64,000 nucleotides of DNA from an uncultured Shinella sp. (GCF_946479415.1 NZ_CAMLFY010000003.1:1-64000); one strand, 5' to 3'. Shown: positions 1 through 8,523, counted from the first letter of the stretch. Translations and numbers: made by a program. Notes: generated by a model not told the origin, from the letters alone.

Positions 1-219
1 GACATGATCGAGCTCGACGTGCCGAACCGCCGTCTGCATCTCGACATTTCCGATGAAGAGCTGGCGCGCCGTCTCGCCGAATGGAAGCCGAACCACGAAC
101 TGCCGACGTCGGGCTACGCCTGGCTGCACCAGCAGCACGTCCAGGGTGCCGACACCGGCGCCGACCTCGACTTCCTCAAGGGCTGCCGCGGCAGCGCGGT
201 GGGCAAGGACAGCCACTGA
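1..219 (+). CDS. IlvD/Edd-family dehydratase, C-terminal fragment
   Basis: This is the last 72 codons of a gene that begins before the window; the frame is open from base 1 to a TGA stop. The tail reads like the C-terminus of sugar-acid or dihydroxy-acid dehydratases of the IlvD/Edd family, with the stretch LDISDEELARRL, then GADLDFLKGC and a final KDSH. In this family the enzyme carries an Fe-S cluster and removes water from a 2,3-dihydroxy acid to give a 2-keto acid. The ending resembles the L-arabinonate/gluconate dehydratase subgroup more than biosynthetic IlvD, but the catalytic part is outside the window, so the substrate is open. A strong hairpin terminator follows directly. Confidence 0.75.
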   Translation, partial: DMIELDVPNRRLHLDISDEELARRLAEWKPNHELPTSGYAWLHQQHVQGADTGADLDFLKGCRGSAVGKDSH

Positions 220-225
220 GTTTTG

Positions 226-256
226 CGGGCGCGGCCGTAAAGGCCGCGCCCGTTTC
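226..256 (+). terminator. Rho-independent terminator after the dehydratase
   Basis: A perfect 11-bp stem (CGGGCGCGGCC / GGCCGCGCCCG) with the loop GTAAA is followed by TTTCGT. It lies 7 bases after the stop codon of the dehydratase fragment. Confidence 0.85.
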
Positions 257-420
257 GTATCGTTTTGATACGGATTGCAGCGTTTTGCCCGTCGAATGCA
301 ACCTTTCCTTTTCCGTGGCCTTTCCCATCCGCAATGCGCGAGGAACCGGTGCCGGGTTCGTTCCCTTCCCTCTGCGATACCGGTCCACTTCCGGATCGGT
401 CGCTGAAATGGGAGGTTTCC

Positions 421-1128
421 ATGTTCGGAACATCAAACGGAGTGTCGATCCCCAAGCTTTCCGCAGCCCTGCTTGCGGCCGTTGTTATGGCCGTGCCGGT
501 TCATGCGGCTGACCGCGGCAAGAAGGGAGGCGGTCTTGGCGTCGGCGTCGGTGTCAGCATCGGTGGCGTCAGGGCCGGCGTGGGGGCCAATGTCGGTGGT
601 TCGCGCGGTCTCGCCAATGCCGGTGCCGGCGCAAGCGTCGGCGGCAAGAATGGCGTGAATGCGGGCGTCGGCGCCAATGTCGGCGGCTCGCGCGGTCTTG
701 CCAGCGCTGGTGTCGGTGCATCGGTAGGTGGCCGCAACGGCGTGAATGCCGGCGTCGGTGCCAATGTCGGTAGCTCCCGCGGCCTGCTGGATGCGAACGC
801 GCAGGCGACAGTCGGTGGCTCGGGCGGCCTCGGCGTGGGCATCGGCGCCAATGTCGGCGGCCGTGGGTTGCTCGATGCGGATGTCGACGTCAGCCTTGGG
901 GGCGACGACGAGGGCGTGACACCCACCACCCCCGTCGACCGGGACAAACCCGGTGATGGCCGTCCCACCCCAGGCAAGGATCGGGATCGCGCGATCGTTG
1001 ACGACTTTGCCCAGCTGTCACCAAGCGACAAGCAGCAGATGATCAAGCGCTGCCGTGGCGTCAGCAGCGACGGCTATGATGCGGCGCTGGTAAAACTCTG
1101 CCGCTTGCTGCAAACGGCATCGCGCTAA
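421..1128 (+). CDS. Secreted glycine/valine-rich repeat protein
   Basis: This 235-residue protein starts at an ATG preceded by GGGAGG; the frame is open further upstream, but no other start has as good a ribosome site. Residues 1-29 look like a Sec signal peptide (hydrophobic LLAAVVMAVPVHA, cleavage near A29), so export to the periplasm or beyond is expected. Residues 55-160 are about three and a half copies of a 29-residue unit with the pattern GANVGGSRGL...GASVGG.NGVNAGV. A charged, proline-containing linker follows, then a conserved-looking tail (about residues 195-235) containing LSPSDKQQMIKRC. Such glycine-rich repeats often form beta-rich, adhesin-like or matrix-like structures, but I do not know a characterised homologue and assign no function. 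Confidence 0.8.
   Translation: MFGTSNGVSIPKLSAALLAAVVMAVPVHAADRGKKGGGLGVGVGVSIGGVRAGVGANVGGSRGLANAGAGASVGGKNGVNAGVGANVGGSRGLASAGVGASVGGRNGVNAGVGANVGSSRGLLDANAQATVGGSGGLGVGIGANVGGRGLLDADVDVSLGGDDEGVTPTTPVDRDKPGDGRPTPGKDRDRAIVDDFAQLSPSDKQQMIKRCRGVSSDGYDAALVKLCRLLQTASR
583..903 (+). repeat. 87-bp tandem coding repeat (about 3.6 copies)
   Basis: Units begin at 583, 670, 757 and 844, each opening with codons for GANVG. Units 1 and 2 are nearly identical at the protein level, unit 3 diverges in its second half and unit 4 is shortened. The period is an exact multiple of three, so copy-number change would keep the reading frame of the secreted protein. Confidence 0.8.
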
Positions 1129-1139
1129 GATCGAAGACG

Positions 1140-1163
1140 ACGGTGGCCGCTTGCGGCCGCCGT
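1140..1163. terminator. Hairpin between convergent genes
   Basis: ACGGTGGCCGC and GCGGCCGCCGT form an 11-bp stem with one G-U pair and a very short loop. It lies between the ends of the glycine-rich gene and the transglutaminase gene and touches the latter's stop codon. There is no T-run on either strand, so termination is plausible but not certain. Confidence 0.4.
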
Positions 1164-1984
1164 CAGCTCTGGCTCTGCGACTGGCTCTGGCCGGTCGCTT
1201 CCACCTTGATGGCGACGCTCATCGTCTCGGCCGAGTGCCCCAGCACCATGCCGGAAACGGGAGCTGCATCCGTATAGTCCAGCCCGGTGGAGAGGCGCAC
1301 ATAACGCGCATCGGGGCAGATCTTGTTGGCGGCATCGAAGCCGACCCAGCCTAGACCCTGCAGGTGCACCTCCGCCCAGGCATGGCTTGCCGTCTGCTCC
1401 GCCTCTTCCATCAGCAGGTAGCCGGAGACATAGCGGGCGGGAATGCCGAGATGGCGTGCGGCGGCGAGGAAGATATGGGCGTGGTCCTGGCAGACACCCT
1501 GCTTCTTCTCCAGCGCCTGCTCGGCTGTGGTATCGGCGGCCGTCTCGCCCGGCTTGTAGTCTACCCCCGTATGGATGGCCGCCATGATGGCGTGCATGCG
1601 GGCCAGTTCGTTGTCGCCCGTCGCGGCCCGGGCGAGCTCGCGGATGAGCTTTCCCGGCTTGGTCAGCGGCGTCTCGCGCAGATAGAGCCAGAGCGGCACG
1701 AAACCCTGATGCGGGCCAAAGACGCCGGCGCGGTCCTCCGTGTCCACTTCGCCTTCGGCCACGATGCGGATCGTCACCTGCTCGGCATTGGTGCTGACAA
1801 GGTCGACATGGTTGCCGAAATGGTCGGTGTATCCCGCCTCGACGCGGGCGCCGTGCACCGTGGTTTTCCAGTCGCGCACGATCTGGCCCGGCTGCGTCTT
1901 CGGCGTTAGCCGCAAGCGCTGCAGGGAATACTGCACCGGGTCGTCATAGGTATATTCGGTCGTGTGGCTGATCTTCAGTCGCAT
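1163..1984 (-). CDS. Transglutaminase-like cysteine protease family protein
   Basis: The 273-residue product has the bacterial transglutaminase N-terminal beta domain (residues 1-85, opening MRLKISHTTEYTYDDPV) and then the papain-like transglutaminase core. The catalytic triad is visible: Cys165 in KKQGVCQDHAH, His201 in ASHAWAEVHL and Asp217 in GFDAAN. Family members act as cysteine peptidases or amidases rather than true cross-linkers. No signal peptide is seen, so it should be cytoplasmic. It is the last gene of a three-gene leftward operon with the alpha-E and ATP-grasp genes (14 bases after alpha-E). That context, known from genomic surveys, suggests formation or removal of a peptide or amide tag, but the substrate is unknown. 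Confidence 0.88.
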   Translation of the reverse strand: MRLKISHTTEYTYDDPVQYSLQRLRLTPKTQPGQIVRDWKTTVHGARVEAGYTDHFGNHVDLVSTNAEQVTIRIVAEGEVDTEDRAGVFGPHQGFVPLWLYLRETPLTKPGKLIRELARAATGDNELARMHAIMAAIHTGVDYKPGETAADTTAEQALEKKQGVCQDHAHIFLAAARHLGIPARYVSGYLLMEEAEQTASHAWAEVHLQGLGWVGFDAANKICPDARYVRLSTGLDYTDAAPVSGMVLGHSAETMSVAIKVEATGQSQSQSQS

Positions 1985-1998
1985 CGCTTATCCCCCGC

Positions 1999-2940
1999 TC
2001 AACGATAGAAGCGGTAGCCGTCGGAGATTTCTTCCCCGAGGCGGTTGTTGTGCACAATGAATTCCTCGATGAACTCGTGGAGCCCCTGTTCCATGATGTC
2101 GTCGATGCTGCGGCTTCTCAGCAGCATCAGCGTCGCCGACGCCGTCTCATGCGCCGCATGGTTCTCGCCATAGAGCTTGGCGAGATAACCGAGATTGCTG
2201 ACGAGCTTGTCATAGCTATAGGCGAGCGAGCGCGGCATGCGGTCGTTGAGGATCAGGAAGTCGGAGATGTTGGTCGAGGAATAATCGCCGTCATAGACCC
2301 AGCTGTAGGAGCGATGCGCCGAGACCGAGCGCAGGATCGATTCCCACTGCATGTTGTCGAGCGACGAGCCGACCTTGGCGATGGCCGGCAGCAGCACGTA
2401 GTACTTCACATCGAGAATGCGCGCGGTGTTGTCCGCCCGCTCGATGAAGGTGCCGATGCGCGAGAAGTTGTAGATGTCGTCGCGCAGCATAGTGCCGTGG
2501 AAGGCGCCGCGGATGAGGCCCGTGCTGCGTTTGATCGTATCGATGATCTCGGGCATGTCGGCCGGCTTGGCGCGTTTGGAGAGCGCCAGCTTCAGCTCGA
2601 TCCAGCATTCGTTCGTGGCTTCCCAGGTCTCGCGCGTCAGTGCGGTGCGCACCATGCGCGCATTGTTGCGGGCCGCCTCGATGCAGGACATCACGCTCGA
2701 CGGGTTCGAATAGTCGCGCAGCAGGTAGTCGATGGCGTCGGCGCTCGTCAACTTGCCGTGGACGGTGTCGAAATCCTCGCGCACGCCGGCACTTTGCAAG
2801 ACGCCGTCCCAGTCTTCGTCGGAGGAGCCGGAGCGCGTCAGCGCCATGCGCAGGCCCGCATCGATGAGACGGGCGATGTTTTCGGCCCGCTCGATATAGC
2901 GGAACATCCAGTAGAGGCCGTTTGCAGTTCTTCCCAACAT
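1999..2940 (-). CDS. Alpha-E domain protein (DUF403)
   Basis: This 313-residue, largely helical protein begins MLGRTANGLYWMFRYIERAENIARLID, the hallmark opening of the alpha-E family (COG2307). The domain fills the whole chain. Alpha-E proteins are found almost always beside circularly permuted ATP-grasp enzymes and transglutaminases, and are thought to assist the amidoligase reaction. Here the gene starts 4 bases after the ATP-grasp gene ends, so the two are surely co-transcribed and probably translationally coupled. No enzyme active site can be pointed to in this protein. Confidence 0.88.
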   Translation of the reverse strand: MLGRTANGLYWMFRYIERAENIARLIDAGLRMALTRSGSSDEDWDGVLQSAGVREDFDTVHGKLTSADAIDYLLRDYSNPSSVMSCIEAARNNARMVRTALTRETWEATNECWIELKLALSKRAKPADMPEIIDTIKRSTGLIRGAFHGTMLRDDIYNFSRIGTFIERADNTARILDVKYYVLLPAIAKVGSSLDNMQWESILRSVSAHRSYSWVYDGDYSSTNISDFLILNDRMPRSLAYSYDKLVSNLGYLAKLYGENHAAHETASATLMLLRSRSIDDIMEQGLHEFIEEFIVHNNRLGEEISDGYRFYR

Positions 2941-2944
2941 CGGC

Positions 2945-4369
2945 TCAGTCCTCCAGTACCCAGGTGTCCTTCGTGCCGCCGCCCTGGCTGGAGTTGACCA
3001 CCAGCGAGCCTTCTTTCAGCGCCACGCGGGTCAGCCCGCCGGGAATGATCTGCACCTTGTCGGAAACCAGCACATAGGGACGAAGATCGACGTGTCGGGG
3101 GGCGATGCCCTTGTTGACGAGGATCGGGACCGTCGAGAGCGAGAGCGTCGGCTGCGCGATGTAGTTGGACGGCCGGGCCTTCAGCTTTTCGGCGAAGGCC
3201 GCGCATTCCTTCTTGGAGGCGGTCGGGCCGACGAGCATGCCATAGCCGCCCGAGCCGTGCACTTCCTTCACCACCAGTTCGTGGAGATGTTCGAGTACGT
3301 ATTTGAGGCTGTCCTCCTCCGAGCAGCGCCAGGTCGGCACGTTTTCGAGGATCGCCTTGCGGCCCGTATAGAACTCGACGATCTCCGGCATGTAGGAATA
3401 GATCGCCTTGTCGTCGGAAATGCCGGTGCCGGGAGCATTGGCAATCGTGATGTTGCCGGCCTTGTAGACATCCATGATGCCGGGAATGCCGAGCGCCGAA
3501 TCCGGCCGGAAGGTGAGCGGATCGAGGAAGTCGTCGTCGACGCGGCGGTAGAGCACGTCGATGGCCTCGTAGCCGCGGGTCGTGCGCATTTTCACCTTGC
3601 CGTCGACGACGCGCAGATCCGAACCCTCGACCAGTTCCACGCCCATCATGTCGGCAAGGAAGGAATGTTCGTAATAGGCGGAGTTGAAGATGCCGGGGGT
3701 GAGCACGGCGACGCGCGGCTTGCCCGAACAGCCGGGCGGGGCAAGCGACGCCAGGCTCTGGCGCAGGGTTTTCGGATAATCCTCGACCGGACGCACCTTG
3801 TTCAGGTGGAACAGTTCCGGGAACATCTGCATCATGGTTTCCCGGTTTTCCAGCATATAGCTGACGCCGGAGGGGGTACGGGCATTGTCTTCCAGCACGT
3901 AGAACTGGTCTTCGCCCGTGCGCACGATGTCGGTGCCGACAATGTGGGTATAGACGCCGCCGGGCGGCTTGAAGCCGATCATCTGCGGCAGGAAGGCGAC
4001 GTTGCGCTCGATCAGCTCGCGCGGAATGCGGCCCGCCTTGATGATTTCCTGCTTGTGGTAGATGTCGTCGAGAAAGGCGTTGAGCGCGATGACCCGCTGT
4101 TCGATGCCCTGGGCGAGCTTGCGCCACTCTCGACCGGAAATGATGCGGGGGATGATGTCGAAGGGGATGAGCTTTTCGGAGCTGTCTGCGTGTCCATAGA
4201 CCGCGAAGGTAATGCCGGTTTTTCGAAAGAGATTTTCGGCTTCTCTTGATTTGGCGATCAGGCGAGCCCGATCCTGTCCTTCATACCATTCGTGGTAATT
4301 TTCATACGGCTGCCGCGGGTTTGAGTCCGCGTTGATCATTTCGTCAAATGCCAAAGGCGTGTTCCCCAT
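2945..4369 (-). CDS. Circularly permuted type 2 ATP-grasp amidoligase
   Basis: I start at the ATG giving MGNTPLAFDEMINADSNPR; an in-frame ATG 60 bases upstream would add a non-family extension. The 474-residue product matches the COG2308 family, with the N-terminal segment (YENYHEWYE), FYVLEDNARTPSGVSYMLENR in the middle and an HGSGGYGML glycine-rich ATP-binding stretch near residue 360, followed by YIAQPTL. ATP-grasp enzymes of this type are predicted to form amide bonds between a carboxylate and an amine. It is the first gene of the operon with alpha-E and transglutaminase genes. In other genomes this operon often sits near the Anbu proteasome-like protease; none is present here. Confidence 0.87.
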   Translation of the reverse strand: MGNTPLAFDEMINADSNPRQPYENYHEWYEGQDRARLIAKSREAENLFRKTGITFAVYGHADSSEKLIPFDIIPRIISGREWRKLAQGIEQRVIALNAFLDDIYHKQEIIKAGRIPRELIERNVAFLPQMIGFKPPGGVYTHIVGTDIVRTGEDQFYVLEDNARTPSGVSYMLENRETMMQMFPELFHLNKVRPVEDYPKTLRQSLASLAPPGCSGKPRVAVLTPGIFNSAYYEHSFLADMMGVELVEGSDLRVVDGKVKMRTTRGYEAIDVLYRRVDDDFLDPLTFRPDSALGIPGIMDVYKAGNITIANAPGTGISDDKAIYSYMPEIVEFYTGRKAILENVPTWRCSEEDSLKYVLEHLHELVVKEVHGSGGYGMLVGPTASKKECAAFAEKLKARPSNYIAQPTLSLSTVPILVNKGIAPRHVDLRPYVLVSDKVQIIPGGLTRVALKEGSLVVNSSQGGGTKDTWVLED

Positions 4370-4651
4370 TTTTCGCCATTTGAGTACAACATAAGAGGCA
4401 ATGCAAGAACCATGCTCAATGAGAGGCAAAGAATTCTCACACCGCTTTGAACGGGTTTAAACCGGCTGCCGCGACGGTTTTTTTGTGATGCCTGCGCAAC
4501 TGATGATGGCGCCTCTGCCGAAATGATGGGCAAATGCCGAAAGCATGGTCGTACCGCCTTTCGCTGAACCTAAGCATCAAGGAAATTCCTTTGACCATCA
4601 CGGGGGCTGCGCCTATCGCTCGCGCACACTTGTCCTGATGCCGGAAGTCCC

Positions 4652-5524
4652 ATGTCCCTCGATCGCCTGGCCCCGGCCATCTTCGTTCTGCTCTGGTCCA
4701 CCGGCTGGGTCGTGGCCAAATATGCCACCTTCGTTTCCGAACCGCTGACATTCCTGAGCATCCGCTACCTGACGGCCGCGATCCTGTTCGCTGGCTTCTG
4801 TCTTGTCTCGGGTGCCGTCTGGCCACGCGACCGGCGTACCATCGTGCATGCCGTCATCTCCGGCGCCTTCCTGCATGGCATCTATCTCGGCGCCGTCTGG
4901 TGGGCGATCGGCCAGGGCGTGCCGGCGGCACTCTCCTCGATCATCGCCGCGCTTCAGCCGCTGATGACGGCACTGGCCGCGCCCTTCTTCATCGGCGAAC
5001 GGCTGAGCGGCACGCAGAAGATGGGCCTCGGCCTCGGCTTCCTCGGCGTGCTGCTTGCCGTGCTGCCGAAATTCTTCGGCCATGGCGCGGCGGAAATTCC
5101 GGCCTTCGCCATCATCGTCAACATGCTCGGCATGGCCGCCGTCACCTATGGCACGATCTACCAGAAGCAATATCTGCCGACGGGCGACATCCGCGCCATC
5201 GCGACGCTGCAATATGTCGGCGCGCTGATCGTCACTTTCCCGTTTGCCGTGGGGCTGGAGAACTTGCATGTCGATTTCGGCCTGACCTTCGTGGCGCTGC
5301 TCGCCTGGGCGGTGCTCGGCATTTCGATGGGCGCGATCCTGTTGCTGCTCTATCTGCTGCGCCGCGGCCAGGTTTCGCGCGCGGCGTCGCTGATCTATCT
5401 GGTGCCGCCGATCGCCGCCTTGCAGGCGGCCGTGATCTTCGGCGAGGAACTGACGATCCCGATGATCCTGGGCACGACGATCTCGGTGGTCGGGGTCTAT
5501 CTCACCAACCGCAAAGCGGCCTGA
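4652..5524 (+). CDS. DMT-superfamily (EamA) transporter
   Basis: The 290-residue product is an integral inner-membrane protein with about ten hydrophobic segments arranged as two EamA repeats (residues 5-140 and 150-285). The opening SLDRLAPAIFVLLWSTGWVVAKYA is typical of the RhaT/EamA group of drug/metabolite exporters. Substrates in this family range from amino acids to purines and cannot be read from sequence. It stands alone, convergent with the helicase gene, sharing a bidirectional terminator with it. Confidence 0.85.
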   Translation: MSLDRLAPAIFVLLWSTGWVVAKYATFVSEPLTFLSIRYLTAAILFAGFCLVSGAVWPRDRRTIVHAVISGAFLHGIYLGAVWWAIGQGVPAALSSIIAALQPLMTALAAPFFIGERLSGTQKMGLGLGFLGVLLAVLPKFFGHGAAEIPAFAIIVNMLGMAAVTYGTIYQKQYLPTGDIRAIATLQYVGALIVTFPFAVGLENLHVDFGLTFVALLAWAVLGISMGAILLLLYLLRRGQVSRAASLIYLVPPIAALQAAVIFGEELTIPMILGTTISVVGVYLTNRKAA

Positions 5525-5558
5525 GCAAACAAAAACGGCGGACCGAAGCCCGCCGTTT
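5524..5558. terminator. Bidirectional terminator between DMT transporter and helicase
   Basis: A perfect 9-bp stem (AAACGGCGG / CCGCCGTTT) with an 8-base loop lies between the convergent genes. On the minus strand it is followed by TTTTTGTTT, a strong terminator for the helicase gene; on the plus strand by TTTCT. Confidence 0.85.
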
Positions 5559-5578
5559 CTCATGCGATGATTATTCGA

Positions 5579-7003
5579 TCACGCCTGTTCGCGGCGCTGG
5601 CCTTCCGAGCGGCGCGGCTTGCCGTGGTTCTGCGGGCGGCCCTGGCCGTTGCCGCCGCCGTGGTTGCGGTTCTGGCGCTCGCCCTGCTTCTGCGGCGGGC
5701 GGCCGCCATGGGCGCGCTTGCCGGCGGACGGTGCGCCGCCTTCGGAACCTGCCTGAGAACCCTCGCCGAACGGCTTGCGCGGCGGGCGCTGGCCGGCGCG
5801 GCCCTGGCTGGCGCGATGGCCGCTGCCGCTGCGCGGCTTGCGCTTGCCGCCGGGACCGGCGGTGACGACGGCGGGCGCTTCGCCGCTGGCGACGGTGATC
5901 TGGATGCCCATCAGCTTTTCGATGTCGCGCAGCAGATGCGCTTCGTCCGGCGTGCAGAAGGCGATCGCGATGCCATCGCGGCCGTTGCGGGCCGTGCGGC
6001 CGATGCGGTGGACGTAGGCGTCCGCCACTTCCGGGAGGTCGTAGTTATAGACATGGGTGACGCCGGGAATGTCGATGCCGCGGGCGGCGACGTCGGTGGC
6101 GACGAGCACGCGGATTTCGCCGTCACGGAAGGCCTTCAGCGCGCGTTCGCGCTGGCCCTGGCTCTTGTTGCCGTGGATCGAGGCGGCCTTGAAGCCGATA
6201 TGCTCGAGATGCTTCATCAGCTTTTCGGCACCGTGCTTGGTGCGCGAGAAGACGAGCGACAGGCCATCCGGATTGTCGGTGAGCGTCTTGCGCAGGATCT
6301 GCGCCTTCTGGTCCTTGCCGGGAACGTGGTGGACATATTGCTCCACCTTGTCGGCGGCCTTGCCCGGAGGCGTCACTTCGACCTTCTTCGGGTTGACGAG
6401 ATATTCGCCGGCCAGCTCACCGATCAGCTTCGGCATGGTGGCCGAGAAGAGCAGCGTCTGGCGGTTCTTCGGCACCATCTTCGAAATCTTGCGCAGATCA
6501 TGAATGAAGCCGAGGTCGAGCATCTGGTCGGCTTCGTCGAGCACGAGGTAGCGGGCCTGCGTCAGCGTCACGGCCTTGCGGGCGACGAGATCGAGCAGGC
6601 GGCCGGGGGTGGCGACGAGGATGTCGGTGCCGCGGTTCAGCATTTCCGACTGCTTGTTGATCGACGCACCGCCGACGACGGTGACGACGCGCAGCGGCGT
6701 CTTCTTCACGAAGTCGCGCAGATTGTCGGCGATCTGGTTCACCAGTTCGCGGGTCGGCGCGAGGATGAGGGCGCGGATGTTGCGCGGGTCGGGACGACGC
6801 GGGTCGGCGAGCAGCTTTTCAATCATCGGCAGGCCGAAAGCGGCCGTCTTGCCGGTGCCGGTCTGGGCAAGGCCGATCAGGTCGGAGCCTTCCATGACGA
6901 GCGGGATGGCCTTTTCCTGGATCGGCGTCGCTTTTTCAAAGCCGAGTGTGGAAAGGGTGGCGACGATGGTCTGCGAGAGGCCGAGGTCGTGGAAAGTGGT
7001 CAA
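5579..7003 (-). CDS. DEAD-box ATP-dependent RNA helicase (RhlE-like)
   Basis: All core motifs are visible in order: the Q motif (FEKATPIQEKAIP), AQTGTGKT, PTRELV, TPGR, DEAD (as LDEADQMLD), SAT, and HRIGRTAR. About 365 residues of helicase core are followed by a roughly 105-residue basic, glycine/arginine/glutamine-rich tail typical of RhlE-like enzymes and likely to bind RNA. The start is uncertain: I use a TTG that has GAAAGG eight bases upstream and gives the family start LTTFHDLGLS. An ATG 48 bases upstream, giving 490 residues, is the alternative. It unwinds structured RNA in the cytoplasm, in ribosome assembly, RNA decay or cold adaptation. Confidence 0.9.
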   Translation of the reverse strand: MTTFHDLGLSQTIVATLSTLGFEKATPIQEKAIPLVMEGSDLIGLAQTGTGKTAAFGLPMIEKLLADPRRPDPRNIRALILAPTRELVNQIADNLRDFVKKTPLRVVTVVGGASINKQSEMLNRGTDILVATPGRLLDLVARKAVTLTQARYLVLDEADQMLDLGFIHDLRKISKMVPKNRQTLLFSATMPKLIGELAGEYLVNPKKVEVTPPGKAADKVEQYVHHVPGKDQKAQILRKTLTDNPDGLSLVFSRTKHGAEKLMKHLEHIGFKAASIHGNKSQGQRERALKAFRDGEIRVLVATDVAARGIDIPGVTHVYNYDLPEVADAYVHRIGRTARNGRDGIAIAFCTPDEAHLLRDIEKLMGIQITVASGEAPAVVTAGPGGKRKPRSGSGHRASQGRAGQRPPRKPFGEGSQAGSEGGAPSAGKRAHGGRPPQKQGERQNRNHGGGNGQGRPQNHGKPRRSEGQRREQA

Positions 7004-7301
7004 GTCAAATACCTTTCGGGGCGCCAAACAGGTATCGCCGGAACGCACCATGCGCTTCCGGTTTCGTCTGGCGTCAAGAACCCCGCGTGAATTGGGAACT
7101 TGTGGGTTGGTTGGCTATCGTCGGCGCAGTCATCCGCAAAATGGGAGGCGGATCGTCTCTTGCGCTTGTCCTTCTTGGCATCCCGTACAGGGAAATCGCT
7201 GGCTCGCTCACGCGGCGGCCGAAGGGCGACGCTGCGGCTCATGTCGTTGTTTTGCGCCCAAAAGTCAAGTGCTACTTTCGCAGGTGCGAAAGGGCGGCCG
7301 C

Positions 7302-8402
7302 TCAATCCATGCGCAATTCGAAGTCGACGGACGCTGAAACCGTGCCGTTGATGAGGATGTCGATGCGGTGCGTGCCGGGATAATAGACGCGCGTGGTGAT
7401 CGCGCGGATCGCATGGTCCTTGTCGATCGACTGGCGCCCGCCTGCCGGCAGGTCCACCGTCTTCCACTTGAAAACCTTCGGCGCCAGCGTGCCGTTCGCC
7501 TTCACGTGATGGATCGCGTAGTCGATCATCATCCGCTGCGGTTCCGTGTCCTCGTTGCTCACGGTGATGGAAAAGCCAAGCTTGTCGCCGAAGGTGACGA
7601 CGGGTGTCGTGACGATCAGGCGCGTCTCGATGCCGCGCGCAGCGGCAAAACCGAAATTGGCGAGCGCCTTGGCATCGCCCTTCTTGAGCAGCGTGCGCGA
7701 AGCGTGGCGCAGCAATTGCCGCCGCTCTGTGGAGGCGCCATCGATATGGAGCTCCACGAAATCGGCGACGAGGGCAGGGTGGTCCTTGGCGATATCGTTC
7801 AGGCTGTTGGCGACGGAGCGGCGGACGTAATCCTCGGGGTCGTCGAGGAGCGCGACGAGGATCGGCAGGATCGGCGCAGGCTGCTTGACCAGCGCCGGCA
7901 GGCGCATCGCCCAGGGCAGGCGCGGGCGCGTGCCTTCCGAGGCAAGGCGGCGGACATGATGGTTGGCGTCCGTCATCCAGCCGGAGATTTCGGCCAGCGC
8001 CTTGTCCTGCTGCATATGGATGAAGCGGCGGATGCCGAATTCGGCGGTGAAATGCGGTGTGAGCGCTTTTAGAAGTGCAAGCGACAGGTCGAAATGCTCA
8101 AGACCGTGTTCGGAGACGAATTGGTTGACCGGCAGCAGCGCCCAGCCGGAAAGACCCGGCTTGCCTTCCGCCGGGAGCGCCTTGCGCAGACTATCGGCGG
8201 CAGCGGCATAATCGGCGGGCAGCGTTTGCGTCAGCGCATCCTTGATCCGCTCGGCGCGCTGCATCAGTTCCAGCGTGTCCATGCCGTCGGTTGCCAGTGC
8301 CGTGAAGCGGCCGGCGTCGAAATCGGGCGCGACGCGGGAGAGATGGCCGGCCATGTCCGTCACCAGTCCGGGATGCAGCAGGTTTTTCAGGGGTTCGGCC
8401 AT
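7302..8402 (-). CDS. AlkC-like DNA alkylation repair protein
   Basis: The 366-residue protein (ATG with AGGAG eight bases upstream) has an alpha-helical HEAT-repeat region of about 255 residues. Recognisable AlkC/AlkD-type blocks include LEHFDLSLALLKALTPHFTA, EFGIRRFI and DPEDYVRRSVANSLNDIAK. AlkC and AlkD are DNA glycosylases that excise N3- or N7-alkylated purines without flipping the base. The last roughly 110 residues (from about GIETRLIVTTP) are beta-rich and contain VTFGDKLGFSITVSN, consistent with the C-terminal Ig-like domain known for AlkC but not AlkD. A short upstream in-frame extension was rejected because it lacks a ribosome site. Confidence 0.82.
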   Translation of the reverse strand: MAEPLKNLLHPGLVTDMAGHLSRVAPDFDAGRFTALATDGMDTLELMQRAERIKDALTQTLPADYAAAADSLRKALPAEGKPGLSGWALLPVNQFVSEHGLEHFDLSLALLKALTPHFTAEFGIRRFIHMQQDKALAEISGWMTDANHHVRRLASEGTRPRLPWAMRLPALVKQPAPILPILVALLDDPEDYVRRSVANSLNDIAKDHPALVADFVELHIDGASTERRQLLRHASRTLLKKGDAKALANFGFAAARGIETRLIVTTPVVTFGDKLGFSITVSNEDTEPQRMMIDYAIHHVKANGTLAPKVFKWKTVDLPAGGRQSIDKDHAIRAITTRVYYPGTHRIDILINGTVSASVDFELRMD

Positions 8403-8498
8403 GGGATCTCCTGTCGTCGGCGGTACCCTAGCGGGCCGTATCGGCAAGCGCATAGGGGCGGAAAATGCTTTCCAACAGCTTCGTGATCATGGCCACCC

Positions 8499-8523
8499 GG
8501 AACTTGCCGCGGGTCGTTGCGTT
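8499..8523 (+). promoter_or_regulatory. Candidate EcfG (general stress sigma) promoter
   Basis: GGAAC, 16 bases, CGTT matches the Rhizobiales EcfG/RpoE2 consensus. It lies about 88 bases before the start codon of the host-attachment family gene and points towards it. Confidence 0.5.

Noticed and set aside
265..420. Upstream extension of the glycine-rich protein
   Set aside because: The signal peptide and a GGGAGG ribosome site begin at 421; the extension has no such signals.
583..903. Regular repeats considered as a CRISPR array
   Set aside because: The repeats are contiguous, imperfect and in frame within a secreted glycine-rich protein; there are no spacers.
2838..4127. Minus-strand Arg-rich open frame overlapping the ATP-grasp gene
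   Set aside because: It is a frame-shifted shadow on the same strand; the real ATP-grasp frame shows conserved family blocks throughout.
5567..7090. A long plus-strand open frame opposite the DEAD-box helicase gene
   Set aside because: The low-complexity Ala/Arg/Leu start mirrors the helicase's Gly/Arg tail, and all helicase motifs lie on the other strand.
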